Shown here piece by piece: positions 16,558-25,442 of a stretch of 33,825 nt of DNA. The notes beneath the pieces are model-generated. The model saw nothing but the letters and a program-made list of their open reading frames with translations, was not told the DNA's origin and did no database searches. The position numbers were made by a program, and so were the translations under genes. Numbering within the stretch: position 1 is the stretch's first letter; every line of letters begins with the position of its first letter. The DNA is taken from assembly GCA_035390885.1 (NCBI GenBank), contig DAOOUW010000022.1, positions 1 to 33,825 on the forward strand. Direction: 5' to 3'. The stretch is from JAOAFT01 sp035390885. GTDB lineage: Bacteria > Bacteroidota > Ignavibacteria > UBA10030.

Positions 16558-17412
16558 TTATTCTGGATTTAGTAATTTACCGCTTTTCCCTAATACACCA
16601 TGAACGTAGCCTTTTAAAAAGGCAGAGAATTGTTTTGGATTTGTAGCAAGTAATGGAATTCCAACTTTCCGCCACACGCCTATGTAAGCTCTATATTTCC
16701 CAATTTCACGGAATGAGAAAGCTAATAAACGATTTCGGGTAAGATAGTAGATTTTCCAATCGTTCATCACTGGGAAAGAATAGCTCTTCCCCAAAAATCT
16801 TCCAGTGCGAATTTTTTGCTGTGAATAATCTTGATGGTGAATAATGGATGTACGAACTTTCAGAATTTTAAACCCTGCTTTTCTAATTCGGTGAGCATAT
16901 TCAAAATCATCTTGATAGATAAAAAAATCTTTCCGTGGCAATCCAACTTTTTCAACCACAGCTCGATTAATAAAAAATCCAACAAACATCCAATGATCTA
17001 CTTCTTTGATATCGCCATTATATCCATCTTGATCATTATCGGGATTCGAATAATAGCACGCATTTGGATTGAGATTGGCATAATAATTCAGTTTCTCTAA
17101 CGCATCTTGCTCTGGAATTGCATCATCATCCATTCCCCAGATCCAGTCGAATCCTTGCTTAACTCCATATTTGATTCCTTCGTAAAAGCCGCCCGAAGCT
17201 CCCAAATTCTCATCGAGCCGAAGGTAATAAAAGTGCGGCGCCTGAAGAAATCCAGATTGAGCAATCCATTGTTCTGTACCATCAGTACTATGATTATCCA
17301 CCACTATAAGAGCGTCTGGCTTCCGAGATTGAGCTTGAATAGCATTGAAATTTTTTTCTAACATTGTCTTTCTATTGTAAGTAACCACAACAGCTGCAAT
17401 CTTCACATTCAT
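16558..17412 (-). CDS. GT2 glycosyltransferase, probable galactofuranosyltransferase
   Basis: The 284-aa GT-A fold enzyme has the opening AAVVVTYNRKTMLEKNFNAIQAQ, the nucleotide-binding VVDNHSTDGTEQWI, LDENLGASGGFYEGI, and the DxD-type metal site WGMDDDAIPE (about 92-101). These motifs match the GT2 subgroup often found beside UDP-galactopyranose mutase. Its ATG overlaps the glf stop by 4 bp (ATGA). From that coupling I infer that it transfers galactofuranose from UDP-Galf to a surface glycan or glycolipid. A rhamnosyltransferase is the main alternative. No transmembrane segment is evident. Confidence 0.85.
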   Translation of the reverse strand: MNVKIAAVVVTYNRKTMLEKNFNAIQAQSRKPDALIVVDNHSTDGTEQWIAQSGFLQAPHFYYLRLDENLGASGGFYEGIKYGVKQGFDWIWGMDDDAIPEQDALEKLNYYANLNPNACYYSNPDNDQDGYNGDIKEVDHWMFVGFFINRAVVEKVGLPRKDFFIYQDDFEYAHRIRKAGFKILKVRTSIIHHQDYSQQKIRTGRFLGKSYSFPVMNDWKIYYLTRNRLLAFSFREIGKYRAYIGVWRKVGIPLLATNPKQFSAFLKGYVHGVLGKSGKLLNPE

Positions 17413-18509
17413 TCTCCAAGCTCAGATTGCACAGCTTTCAATGCTTGCGCAATCACCTCGTCCATATCATAATACTTGTAATCAGCAAGTCTGCCGCCAA
17501 ATATTACTCGTTCTTCTTTTTGTGCTTGCTCGGCATACAAACGATAAACCGCCATATTCTTTTCATCATTGATTGGATAGTAAGGCTCTTTGCCGGGTTT
17601 CCACTCTTCTGGAAATTCACGCGTTATAATAGTTTTTGATTGTTCGCCGAACTCAAAATGTTTATGCTCAATAATCCGTGTATAAGGAACTTCTCTTTCT
17701 GTGTAATTATTTTGTGCATTCCCTTGATAATTTGGAATATCGAGAAGCTCATGTTCAAACCGAAGATTCCTATACTCAAGATATCCATATTGATAATCAT
17801 AGAATTGGTCGATCATTCCTGTATAGACAATCTTGTTCGCCAAACAACTAAAGGATCGCCGATCTTCAAAGAAATCTGCATTTAACCGTACCTCGATGTT
17901 CGAGAGAAGTTGTTCAAATAATTTTGTATAGCCGCCGATTGGTATTCCCTGGAACAAATCATCATAGTAATTATTGTCAAATGTAAATCTTAATGGAAGC
18001 CGTTTAATAATAAAAGATGGAAGCTCGGATGCTTTCCTTCCCCATTGTTTTTCTGTATATCCTTTTATGAGTATTTCATAGATGTCTTTTCCAACAAGAA
18101 ACAACGCTTGCTCTTCCAGATTTTTAGGCGTAACAACACCGCAAGCATTCCTTTGCGCCTCGATGATCGCTTGTGCGTCACCCGGTCGCGTTACTCCCCA
18201 CAACTGATAGAACGTATTCATGTTGAATGGTAGGTTATATATTTTATCCTTGTACACTGCGATAGGCGAATTTGTAAAACGATTCATCGTTACAAATTGG
18301 TGAACATAATTCCAAACCGTTTTGTTACTGGTGTGAAAAATATGAGGACCATACATATGTGCATTGATGCCTTCTCGCAATTCAGTATAACAGTTTCCAC
18401 CGATATGCCAGCGCTTATCAATTACCAGACATTTCTTACCACGACGATGCGCTTCATACGCAAAGACAGAACCAAACAATCCAGCGCCCACAATTAGATA
18501 ATCATACAT
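17409..18509 (-). CDS. glf: UDP-galactopyranose mutase
   Basis: This flavoenzyme interconverts UDP-galactopyranose and UDP-galactofuranose, supplying the Galf donor. The 366-aa protein starts with the FAD-binding DYLIVGAGLFGSVFAYEA, followed by the family signatures KRWHIGGNCYTE and YGPHIFHTSNKTVWNYV. The C-terminal half has TRIIEHKHFE and REFPEEWKPGKEPYYP. Length is normal. Its start overlaps the flippase stop by 8 bp and its stop overlaps the GT2 start by 4 bp, so flippase, mutase and transferase form a tightly coupled unit. Confidence 0.97.
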   Translation of the reverse strand: MYDYLIVGAGLFGSVFAYEAHRRGKKCLVIDKRWHIGGNCYTELREGINAHMYGPHIFHTSNKTVWNYVHQFVTMNRFTNSPIAVYKDKIYNLPFNMNTFYQLWGVTRPGDAQAIIEAQRNACGVVTPKNLEEQALFLVGKDIYEILIKGYTEKQWGRKASELPSFIIKRLPLRFTFDNNYYDDLFQGIPIGGYTKLFEQLLSNIEVRLNADFFEDRRSFSCLANKIVYTGMIDQFYDYQYGYLEYRNLRFEHELLDIPNYQGNAQNNYTEREVPYTRIIEHKHFEFGEQSKTIITREFPEEWKPGKEPYYPINDEKNMAVYRLYAEQAQKEERVIFGGRLADYKYYDMDEVIAQALKAVQSELGE

Positions 18510-19794
18510 ACGGCAATTTCGTTAAAATTGATTTGATTTTTGAACGAGTGAAAGAAAAGATACCATTCTTTTTTAATTGATGGAATGTTGAAATAGAAAT
18601 ATAGATTTCTGTTAAAATCCATGCTGCTGCCGAACCCACTTCAGCAAAATGAGACAGTAATATTAAATTAAAGATAAAACAAAGCACCATTCCAACGATT
18701 GTAATGTGGAGAAATTCGCGATCCATCTTTAGATTGACCATTCCTTGAATTCCACAAATACCACTAATACCGCGCAGGAAGAGAAGCCAAGCAAGAAAAT
18801 ATAGCACAGGAACAGTCGGCGCAAACTTTTGACCAAATAAAATCCTTACAAGGAGTGGAGCAAATAAAACAATTCCTACACTAAGAAGAAACGAGATAAC
18901 AAAAATCCAGAGAAATACTTTCTCAAGATACTCGATCCCTTTTGGGCGGTTATCATACAATGTTTTCCCCAAAAATGGGAATAAAGTCTGAAACATAGGA
19001 TTGAGTGTAACATTTTGGATCACGGATACTAACTTCTCAGCCGCAGAAAAATATCCGACAGCAGTATCTCCTACAAAAAATCCTATTAAAACTGTATTCG
19101 TCGTCGTGTAGAGATTAGTAGTAATACTGGAGATAAAAATTTTAAAGCTATTTTTAATCAGGCTGCGAATTTCTCTAAAAGGAATACGAACAAACGACAA
19201 TGAATACCGACGGATAGCGTAAATAAACGAGATGATTCCTACAACACAGTACCCTAACGTAGTAGAGACTGGAACAAAGAGATAATCATCTTCTGTTCGA
19301 AGCAATACAAAAACACTTACTGTAAAAACAAATTTTATTATAAAATTAAAAACTGCAACGCGCTGCAGCTCTTCGATACCCTGGAAGAAAAATTGAGGAT
19401 ACAACGCTATGCCAAGATTCATAAAGTAAAGAATAATATACAGCCAATGCTGTTGATGAAATTTTGGAATCTGGAGAAGAAGGAAAAGCGGTACTGCCAG
19501 AATGATAAAAATCAAAAGGCGAGTTGCAATAACGGTATAGAATAACCGCGAGACAAATGCATGATCGTCGCGATGAGCGCTAATTTCACGAGTTGCCGTA
19601 TAATCGAATGAGTAAAGAACCACCAAGGTAAAATAAACAATAATAGCCTGAGCAAAATTAATAGCGCCATATTTTTCAGGACCAATAACTCGGACAATAT
19701 AAGGAAGCGCTATTAAGGGAAAAACGTAACTTGCGATTTGTACAATATTAAGTGAGAAAAAATTTCTAACAATACGTCGAACAGTACTATTCAT
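18502..19794 (-). CDS. Wzx-type oligosaccharide flippase
   Basis: The 430-aa inner-membrane protein has about 12 hydrophobic segments and belongs to the polysaccharide-transporter/MVF group. The N-terminus (RRIVRNFFSLNIVQIASYVFPLIALPYIVRVIGPEKYGAINFAQ) is the classic Wzx/RfbX beginning. Family members flip undecaprenyl-linked glycan units to the periplasm. It follows glgB by 12 bp and overlaps glf by 8 bp, so it probably exports the galactofuranose-containing unit. No Wzy polymerase or Wzz is visible in this window, so the final glycan type is unknown. Confidence 0.93.
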   Translation of the reverse strand: MNSTVRRIVRNFFSLNIVQIASYVFPLIALPYIVRVIGPEKYGAINFAQAIIVYFTLVVLYSFDYTATREISAHRDDHAFVSRLFYTVIATRLLIFIILAVPLFLLLQIPKFHQQHWLYIILYFMNLGIALYPQFFFQGIEELQRVAVFNFIIKFVFTVSVFVLLRTEDDYLFVPVSTTLGYCVVGIISFIYAIRRYSLSFVRIPFREIRSLIKNSFKIFISSITTNLYTTTNTVLIGFFVGDTAVGYFSAAEKLVSVIQNVTLNPMFQTLFPFLGKTLYDNRPKGIEYLEKVFLWIFVISFLLSVGIVLFAPLLVRILFGQKFAPTVPVLYFLAWLLFLRGISGICGIQGMVNLKMDREFLHITIVGMVLCFIFNLILLSHFAEVGSAAAWILTEIYISISTFHQLKKNGIFSFTRSKIKSILTKLPYV

Positions 19795-19806
19795 AGATGC
19801 GTATTT

Positions 19807-22044
19807 CTAATCGCCGAACCGTTTTAAATAGAGCGTTGATAGAGCCGGCAAGGTAATTGCTATTGAATAATTCCGTCCGTGCTGCGGAATTGATTCTGCG
19901 GCGACTGTACCTGCATTTCCCATATTTGAGCCGCCATAGTACTCTGAATCGCTATTAAGAATTTCCCGATATGAACCTGCCTGTGGAACTCCGATACGAT
20001 AGTGATAGCGAGGTACTGGCGTAAAATTACAAACGATTATCATCTGGTCGCTTCCATCGAATGATTTCCGAATGAACGAAATAATACTATGGGCAACATC
20101 GTGGAAATCAATCCATTCAAAGCCTGTGTAATAAAAGTCTACTTGATGAAGAGCTCCGTAATAATTGTATGCTCGGTTCAAATCTCGAATCCAGCGTTGA
20201 ATACCCTGATGCGGTTGATATTGCAGCAAATGCCAATCGAGCGATTGCTCATGGTTCCATTCATTCCATTGACCAATCTCTCCACCCATATAGAGTAATT
20301 TCTTTCCTGGAAATCCATACATCAATCCAAAAAGCAGCCGAAGATTCGCAAACTTTTGCCAATTATCTCCTGGCATTTTAGAGAGCAACGATGCTTTGCC
20401 GTGTACAACTTCATCGTGGGATAATGGCAAGAGGAATCGTTCAGTAAATGCATATAAGAGCACAAAGGTCAGAAGATCATGATGATACATTCGGAAAATT
20501 GGATCATGCCGAAAGTACTCCAGCATATCGTGCATCCATCCCATATTCCATTTCAAACTAAATCCAAGTCCGCCGCTTTCTACACTGTGGGTAACGCCTG
20601 GCCATGCAGTTGATTCTTCTGCAATTGTCAGTACACCGGGATAGTACAGGTGTACAAGTTTGTTCACATCTTTTATAAACTGAATCGCTTCAAGATTTTC
20701 TCTTCCTCCATAGCGATTCGGGATCCACTCCCCTTCTTTTCTTGAATAATCAAGATACAACATCGAAGCAACCGCATCGATTCGTAATCCATCTGCATGA
20801 TATTTCTCAATCCAGAAAAGCGCATTACTAATCAGAAAAGTTCTTACCTCATTCCGACCGTAATTAAAAATATAAGTACCCCAATCCCGATGCTCACCAA
20901 GACGTGGATCCGCATGTTCGTATAAATGCGTACCATCGAACTCTCCAAGCGCATGGGAATCTTTTGGGAAATGCGCAGGCACCCAATCGAGAATCACTCC
21001 AACATTATGCTGATGACAGTAATCTATAAAATACATGAAATCCTGTGGCGAACCATACCGACTTGTTGGGGCAAAATATCCTGTAACTTGATATCCCCAT
21101 GAACCATCGAACGGATGCTCCATCACCGGTAATAACTCAATGTGGGTAAAGCCATTTTCTTTGACATACTTTACTAAAGCAACAGCCAGCTCACGGTACG
21201 TAAGCCAGCGATTATTCTCCTCGGGCTTTCGAGCCCACGAACCAAGATGCACTTCGTAGACAGCGATTGGCTCGCCTAAATGATCCGACTGTTTTCGACG
21301 CTCAATCCATTCACTGTCGTGCCATTCATATTGCGCAAGAGAATTAATTCGTGCAGCTGTCCGCGGACGAAATTCCATTTCAGTACCATAAGGATCTGTT
21401 TTATCAAGAATCCTTCTATCTTTTGTTCTGATTTGAAATTTGTATAATTGTCCTTCAGTCGCCTGAGGAACAAAAATTTCCCATACTCCTGAATTTCCAA
21501 GCACCCTCATTTGATGATAGCGTGGATCCCAGCCATTGAATTCTCCAATAACACTAACACTACGCGCATTCGGCGCCCAAACAGCAAACTGTACGCCTTG
21601 AATTCCATCTACCGTTAAACAATGAGCCCCAAGTTTTTCATAAATACGATGATGGTCCCCCGCATTGAAAAGGTATAAGTCAAAATCCGATAATGTCGGA
21701 AGAAATGAATAAGAATCGACGAAAATTTTTTCTGTACCGTCAAAACATTCTTTTGCCAAACTGTATGCAAAAAATACTTCCCTATCGTTAAAAACAATTT
21801 CAAAAAAACCATCTTCTGTGCAACGAGTCATTTCATGACGTTCTGCTGGATTGGAACGTTCTATTACCCACATTCGTTTTGCATTCGGTTGAAAGGCACG
21901 CACTGATACCACATTTTTTCCATCTTGTTGAACAATGTGCAATCCAAGCACACTAAAAGGATCGTAGTGATCTATTTCCCGAATTCGTCGAAGTTCTTCT
22001 GCCGAAACAGTTATTGTATTATTCATACTATTTTTATTTTCCAT
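19807..22044 (-). CDS. glgB: 1,4-alpha-glucan branching enzyme
   Basis: A GH13 enzyme that introduces alpha-1,6 branches into glycogen. The 745-aa protein has an N-terminal beta domain, a CBM48 domain (about 145-235: GVQFAVWAPNARSVSVIGEFNGWD), the (beta/alpha)8 catalytic domain and a C-terminal beta domain. Catalytic residues visible are Asp423 (GLRIDAVASM), Glu476 (TIAEEST) and the Asp in PLSHDEVVHGK. The ATG at 22044 overlaps the end of nadD; the ATG at 22026 is an alternative. Neither has a good Shine-Dalgarno. No other glycogen gene is visible here, so its position inside a glycosyltransferase block is unusual and it may simply share the operon. Confidence 0.96.
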   Translation of the reverse strand: MENKNSMNNTITVSAEELRRIREIDHYDPFSVLGLHIVQQDGKNVVSVRAFQPNAKRMWVIERSNPAERHEMTRCTEDGFFEIVFNDREVFFAYSLAKECFDGTEKIFVDSYSFLPTLSDFDLYLFNAGDHHRIYEKLGAHCLTVDGIQGVQFAVWAPNARSVSVIGEFNGWDPRYHQMRVLGNSGVWEIFVPQATEGQLYKFQIRTKDRRILDKTDPYGTEMEFRPRTAARINSLAQYEWHDSEWIERRKQSDHLGEPIAVYEVHLGSWARKPEENNRWLTYRELAVALVKYVKENGFTHIELLPVMEHPFDGSWGYQVTGYFAPTSRYGSPQDFMYFIDYCHQHNVGVILDWVPAHFPKDSHALGEFDGTHLYEHADPRLGEHRDWGTYIFNYGRNEVRTFLISNALFWIEKYHADGLRIDAVASMLYLDYSRKEGEWIPNRYGGRENLEAIQFIKDVNKLVHLYYPGVLTIAEESTAWPGVTHSVESGGLGFSLKWNMGWMHDMLEYFRHDPIFRMYHHDLLTFVLLYAFTERFLLPLSHDEVVHGKASLLSKMPGDNWQKFANLRLLFGLMYGFPGKKLLYMGGEIGQWNEWNHEQSLDWHLLQYQPHQGIQRWIRDLNRAYNYYGALHQVDFYYTGFEWIDFHDVAHSIISFIRKSFDGSDQMIIVCNFTPVPRYHYRIGVPQAGSYREILNSDSEYYGGSNMGNAGTVAAESIPQHGRNYSIAITLPALSTLYLKRFGD

Positions 22045-22606
22045 ATAATCTATGTTTCAAAATATATTGCTCAACAGCTTTTGGTACTAAATATCGAATC
22101 GAGCGTTGTTCCATCGCTTTTGCTCTTATATCGGTTGATGAAATATCGAGCAAAGGTCCATTTAATCGAATCGCCGATGAATATTTTCTGGGAATTGGAA
22201 TATTCGGACGTTCGTAGACAACGAGATGAGCAAGTTTCACAATTTCGTCTGGTTTCTTCCATGTATTGAATTGTTGAAGATTATCCGAGCCTAAAATAAA
22301 AAAAAGGTCATCATCGCAATATTGTTCTTTTATGTCCCTCAACGTATCAATTGTATAGGAAACACCTCTTCGCTTAATTTCACAATCGAGCTTATCGAAA
22401 TGTCGATTTCCTTTTAATGCCAGCTGAATCATCGCCAACCGGTGAGAAACCGGTGTGCACTTCTTCCCTCGTTTATGCGGTGGAATATATGCAGGGACAA
22501 AATAAATTTTTTCAAGACCAAGTTGTTCCCATGCCGTTTCCGCAATAATGAGATGACCGATATGCGGCGGATCAAAAGTTCCACCGAACAAACCAATCCG
22601 TTTCAC
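22034..22606 (-). CDS. nadD: Nicotinate-nucleotide adenylyltransferase
   Basis: NadD adenylylates nicotinate mononucleotide in NAD biosynthesis. The nucleotidyltransferase motif GLFGGTFDPPHIGHL lies at the N-terminus, LGSDNLQQFNTWKKP in the middle, and ISSTDIRAKAMEQRSIRYLVP at the C-terminus. I chose the GTG at 22606, giving about 190 aa starting with KRIGLFGGTFDPP, because it overlaps the upstream stop as GTGA and matches the usual family start. The in-frame ATG at 22648 would add 14 polar residues inside the preceding gene. Its place between glycosyltransferase and branching-enzyme genes looks like operon packing rather than a functional link. Confidence 0.93.
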   Translation of the reverse strand: MKRIGLFGGTFDPPHIGHLIIAETAWEQLGLEKIYFVPAYIPPHKRGKKCTPVSHRLAMIQLALKGNRHFDKLDCEIKRRGVSYTIDTLRDIKEQYCDDDLFFILGSDNLQQFNTWKKPDEIVKLAHLVVYERPNIPIPRKYSSAIRLNGPLLDISSTDIRAKAMEQRSIRYLVPKAVEQYILKHRLYGK

Positions 22607-23706
22607 TGAAGTATTGCTTTGTAAATTTTCTTTGTTTCGAGTGCGCATTGTGCATACGAAAAATGTTGAACTCGTTCGTACCCTTTCGCGATTAAGTCAT
22701 TGCGAAGAGTTTCATCGGTTAAAAGTATATTGATTTTATTCGCTAAATCCAACTCATCGTGCGGCTCAAAAAGGTAACCAGCATTACTCAATATTTCAGG
22801 AATAACCGTCGCATTAGCGCCAACAACAGGAATTCCAGAAGCCATTGCTTCGACTATTGGCAAACCAAAGCCTTCATACAATGATGGAAGGACGAGCATC
22901 GTCGCGCATTGATACGCCGCACGGAGATCACGTTGTGAAAGTTTACCGGGATTTAGAATAGATTGCTGAATATTAAGTTCTTGCGCTAACGATTGAAGCT
23001 CTGGATAATTATCCAGGCTTTCCCCTGCCATAAATAATAAACAATCGTGGCGCTCTCTTATTTTACTAAATGCTTTGAAAAGAATCGGAATATTTTTGTG
23101 CGGCTTCAATGCTCCAACATACAGGATGTACGGTATAAACAGATTAAACCGTCGTCTAAAAGAATCTTTATACTCTTCGAGCTCCGATTCATAAAAACTC
23201 TTTGATACTCCCAAATATGTAACATGAACTTTATCTTCTTCGACTCTACAAACATTCATAAGTTCTTGCTTCGTGAACTGCGAGTTCACAAGGACAGCTT
23301 TTGCAGCACGGCAGGCATGCTTTACAATTGTTTTAGCATAGAGCCTATGAAAAGGCGAGTAAAATTCTTTTAGTCTAATATGGATGATGTCGTGGATCAT
23401 TACGACCCCGGGCACCGAAAGAAAGTATGGGAATGTATAATGAGGCTCGTGGAAAATATCAACTTTTTCTTTATTTGCTCGTTGGGAAATAGAAAAAAGT
23501 TCTCGAACTGAATAGAGCCCAGAAGAATCTACAACAAATTTTCCTCGAAGTTCTTTTTGAAGTTGAGCTTTATCGTGGTGCGGAGAAATGATATACGTAA
23601 ACTCCAATTCCGGATCATTTTGAAATTGCGCCAGCAATTCTTGAATATAGGTTCCAATACCAAAATCGTAATATTTCCTTATATCAAAGCAAATGCGTAT
23701 TGGCAT
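22603..23706 (-). CDS. GT4-family glycosyltransferase
   Basis: The 367-aa GT-B enzyme has an N-terminal acceptor domain (CFDIRKYYDFGIGTYIQELL and PHYTFPYFLSVPGVVMIHDIIH). The C-terminal nucleotide-sugar domain has YILYVGALKPHKNIPILFKAF and the GT4 signature YEGFGLPIVEAMASGIPVVG, with the E-x7-E type pair. A cytosolic or membrane-associated transfer of a hexose, such as mannose or glucose, to a growing lipid-linked glycan is likely. The sugar cannot be predicted. It lies 9 bp after the GT2 gene and couples to nadD. Confidence 0.92.
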   Translation of the reverse strand: MPIRICFDIRKYYDFGIGTYIQELLAQFQNDPELEFTYIISPHHDKAQLQKELRGKFVVDSSGLYSVRELFSISQRANKEKVDIFHEPHYTFPYFLSVPGVVMIHDIIHIRLKEFYSPFHRLYAKTIVKHACRAAKAVLVNSQFTKQELMNVCRVEEDKVHVTYLGVSKSFYESELEEYKDSFRRRFNLFIPYILYVGALKPHKNIPILFKAFSKIRERHDCLLFMAGESLDNYPELQSLAQELNIQQSILNPGKLSQRDLRAAYQCATMLVLPSLYEGFGLPIVEAMASGIPVVGANATVIPEILSNAGYLFEPHDELDLANKINILLTDETLRNDLIAKGYERVQHFSYAQCALETKKIYKAILQ

Positions 23707-23715
23707 AGAGCACCA

Positions 23716-24573
23716 TCAAGAATGTAACAACTTCAGAATCTGTTTTGCAACCGCTCGTTTTTCGCTTTGAAGACATAGTAAACCATATTTGAGAAATAAG
23801 TAAAATTTTAGCAACCGGAATTCTACAATTAAACCATGTTTCTGATAGTAATACAATTGACTTTTTCTGTACTCAACTGCTATTCGATCACTTGATTGAG
23901 TATAACTCTTCCCTTTATGATGAATAATACTTACCGATGGAACATACCACACGGAGTAACCCTCATTCGTAACTCGCTTACACAAATCAGCATCTTCAAA
24001 ATACATAAAATAATGCTGATCGAACCCCCCAATAGAAGTGAATAATTGTTTTGGCATACAAAGCGCTGCGCCAGTAACCCAATCAACTTTTTGCGGTTGC
24101 GTTGGTGGTACAATCCGGTGTTCCTTTTTTAAAAGGCTTTTTGTTCGATATTCATTTAAGAGAGTTGGGAATTTACCAAACGAAAGCTGAAAACCTCTAT
24201 CTCCATATATTAACTTCGGACCAACAATTCCAACATGAGTTCTTGTAGAAAAAAAATTTACGATCGGTGTAAAACAATCATTCTCTATTTCTGTGTCATT
24301 GTTGAGAAAAAATAAGTACTCACCGTGAGCCTTGGCAGCTCCTTCGTTATTTGCAAAGCCAAATCCTTTGTTCTCCGGCAGCTCAAGAATCGTAACTCGC
24401 GGAAATGAACGTCGGATAACATCGACGCTTCCATCATCGGAATGATTATCGACAACGATAATTTCAAGTGGGAAAGAAAGCTGATGGGCATACAAGGAAT
24501 GAATGCATCGAATTGTAAATTCCTTTCCACGATAATTGACAAGAATAACCGAGAGCAGTGGTGATGATACCAT
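23716..24573 (-). CDS. GT2-family glycosyltransferase (rhamnosyltransferase-like)
   Basis: The 285-aa GT-A enzyme has LSVILVNYRGKEFTIRCIHSL, then IIVVDNHSDDGSVDVI, ENKGFGFANNEGA, and the metal site FFLNNDTEI (about residues 88-96). Downstream come WVTGAALCMPKQLF and GGFDQHYFMYFEDADLCKRV, typical of WbbL-like dTDP-rhamnose transferases. Rhamnosyl transfer is likely but not provable, and no rml genes are present here. AAGG lies upstream of the ATG. It is the first gene of the glycan block, 26 bp after the CorC-like gene. The C-terminal KFYLFLKYGLLCLQSEKR segment is amphipathic and might touch the membrane. Confidence 0.9.
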   Translation of the reverse strand: MVSSPLLSVILVNYRGKEFTIRCIHSLYAHQLSFPLEIIVVDNHSDDGSVDVIRRSFPRVTILELPENKGFGFANNEGAAKAHGEYLFFLNNDTEIENDCFTPIVNFFSTRTHVGIVGPKLIYGDRGFQLSFGKFPTLLNEYRTKSLLKKEHRIVPPTQPQKVDWVTGAALCMPKQLFTSIGGFDQHYFMYFEDADLCKRVTNEGYSVWYVPSVSIIHHKGKSYTQSSDRIAVEYRKSQLYYYQKHGLIVEFRLLKFYLFLKYGLLCLQSEKRAVAKQILKLLHS

Positions 24574-24599
24574 AGAGCCTTGTAATATTCGATAATTTT

Positions 24600-25418
24600 C
24601 TACAGCACAGGCGTGACTTTTATTTGTTTTATTCGTCGAGCGCTCTTTGTGAGTATTTTGAATATAAACTGTTCTGTACGAATCTCTTCATTAACATCGG
24701 GCACTCTTCCTGTAATTTTTTGCAGGTAACCGGCGACTGTTTCGTAATCATTCGATTCTGGAATTTGCTGACGAAACTGCTTGTTGAATTCCGATATCGT
24801 GAGCGCTCCATCAACGATCATCGAACCATCGCTGGCGCTTTCAACAGACTTCCGAACTTCATCGTATTCGTCAAGAATATCACCGACAATTTCTTCGATA
24901 ATATCTTCCATCGTTACCAGACCTTCTGTACCGCCAAATTCATCAACCACAATTCCCATATGGACTTTATTTTGTTGAAATTCGCGGAGCAATTTACTTA
25001 TCTTCTTTGTTTCAGGAACAAAGTACGGAGGACGGATAATATCCTGAAGTATGATAATATCCCGGTGCTCCATTAAACTCAAGAGGTCTTTGCTATAGAT
25101 AATTCCAATGATATGGTCGAGTGTACCTTTATAGACTGGCAACCTCGAGTATCCTTCTTCAATAACTTTTCGAATCAATTGATCGCGAGGCAAATCAACA
25201 TTCAGAGCTACAATATCAGTCCTCGGGACCATAATTTCTTTTGCGGTAAGATCGGAAAATTCCAGGATGCTTTTGATAAGTTCATGTTCTGTTTTATCAA
25301 TGGCGCCGCTCAACGTTCCGGCATCAATAACCTGCTTCAACTCGTCTTCAGAAAGCGGGGTACGCAGAAGTCCGCCTTTGACAAGAAAGCGATGGAAGAT
25401 TTCTTTTATTGATTTCAC
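24600..25418 (-). CDS. CBS-pair plus CorC/HlyC-domain protein
   Basis: The 272-aa protein has a short leader followed by EIMVPRTDIVALNV and YSRLPVYKGTLDHIIGIIYSKDLL (first CBS, about 60-115), then a second CBS with HMGIVVDEFGGTEGLVTMEDIIEEIVGDI, and a C-terminal CorC_HlyC domain (about 195-270, including DYETVAGYLQKITGRVP). This order matches CorC/TlyC proteins. It lacks the DUF21 membrane domain of the longer family members, as does Escherichia coli CorC, so it is probably cytoplasmic. Roles in Mg/Co efflux or membrane homeostasis are known for relatives; function here is unproven. The start codon is GTG. Confidence 0.9.
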   Translation of the reverse strand: MKSIKEIFHRFLVKGGLLRTPLSEDELKQVIDAGTLSGAIDKTEHELIKSILEFSDLTAKEIMVPRTDIVALNVDLPRDQLIRKVIEEGYSRLPVYKGTLDHIIGIIYSKDLLSLMEHRDIIILQDIIRPPYFVPETKKISKLLREFQQNKVHMGIVVDEFGGTEGLVTMEDIIEEIVGDILDEYDEVRKSVESASDGSMIVDGALTISEFNKQFRQQIPESNDYETVAGYLQKITGRVPDVNEEIRTEQFIFKILTKSARRIKQIKVTPVL

Positions 25419-25442
25419 AATTACTCTATTGCTTCGTTAATA

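Noticed and set aside
22607..22648. nadD start at the ATG at 22648
   Set aside because: It adds 14 polar residues within the preceding glycosyltransferase; the GTG at 22606 gives a GTGA overlap and the canonical KRIGLFGGTFDPP start.
24624..25076. Plus-strand 150-codon frame antisense to the CorC-like gene
   Set aside because: The opposite strand encodes a full conserved CBS/CorC protein, and this translation has no domain-like pattern.
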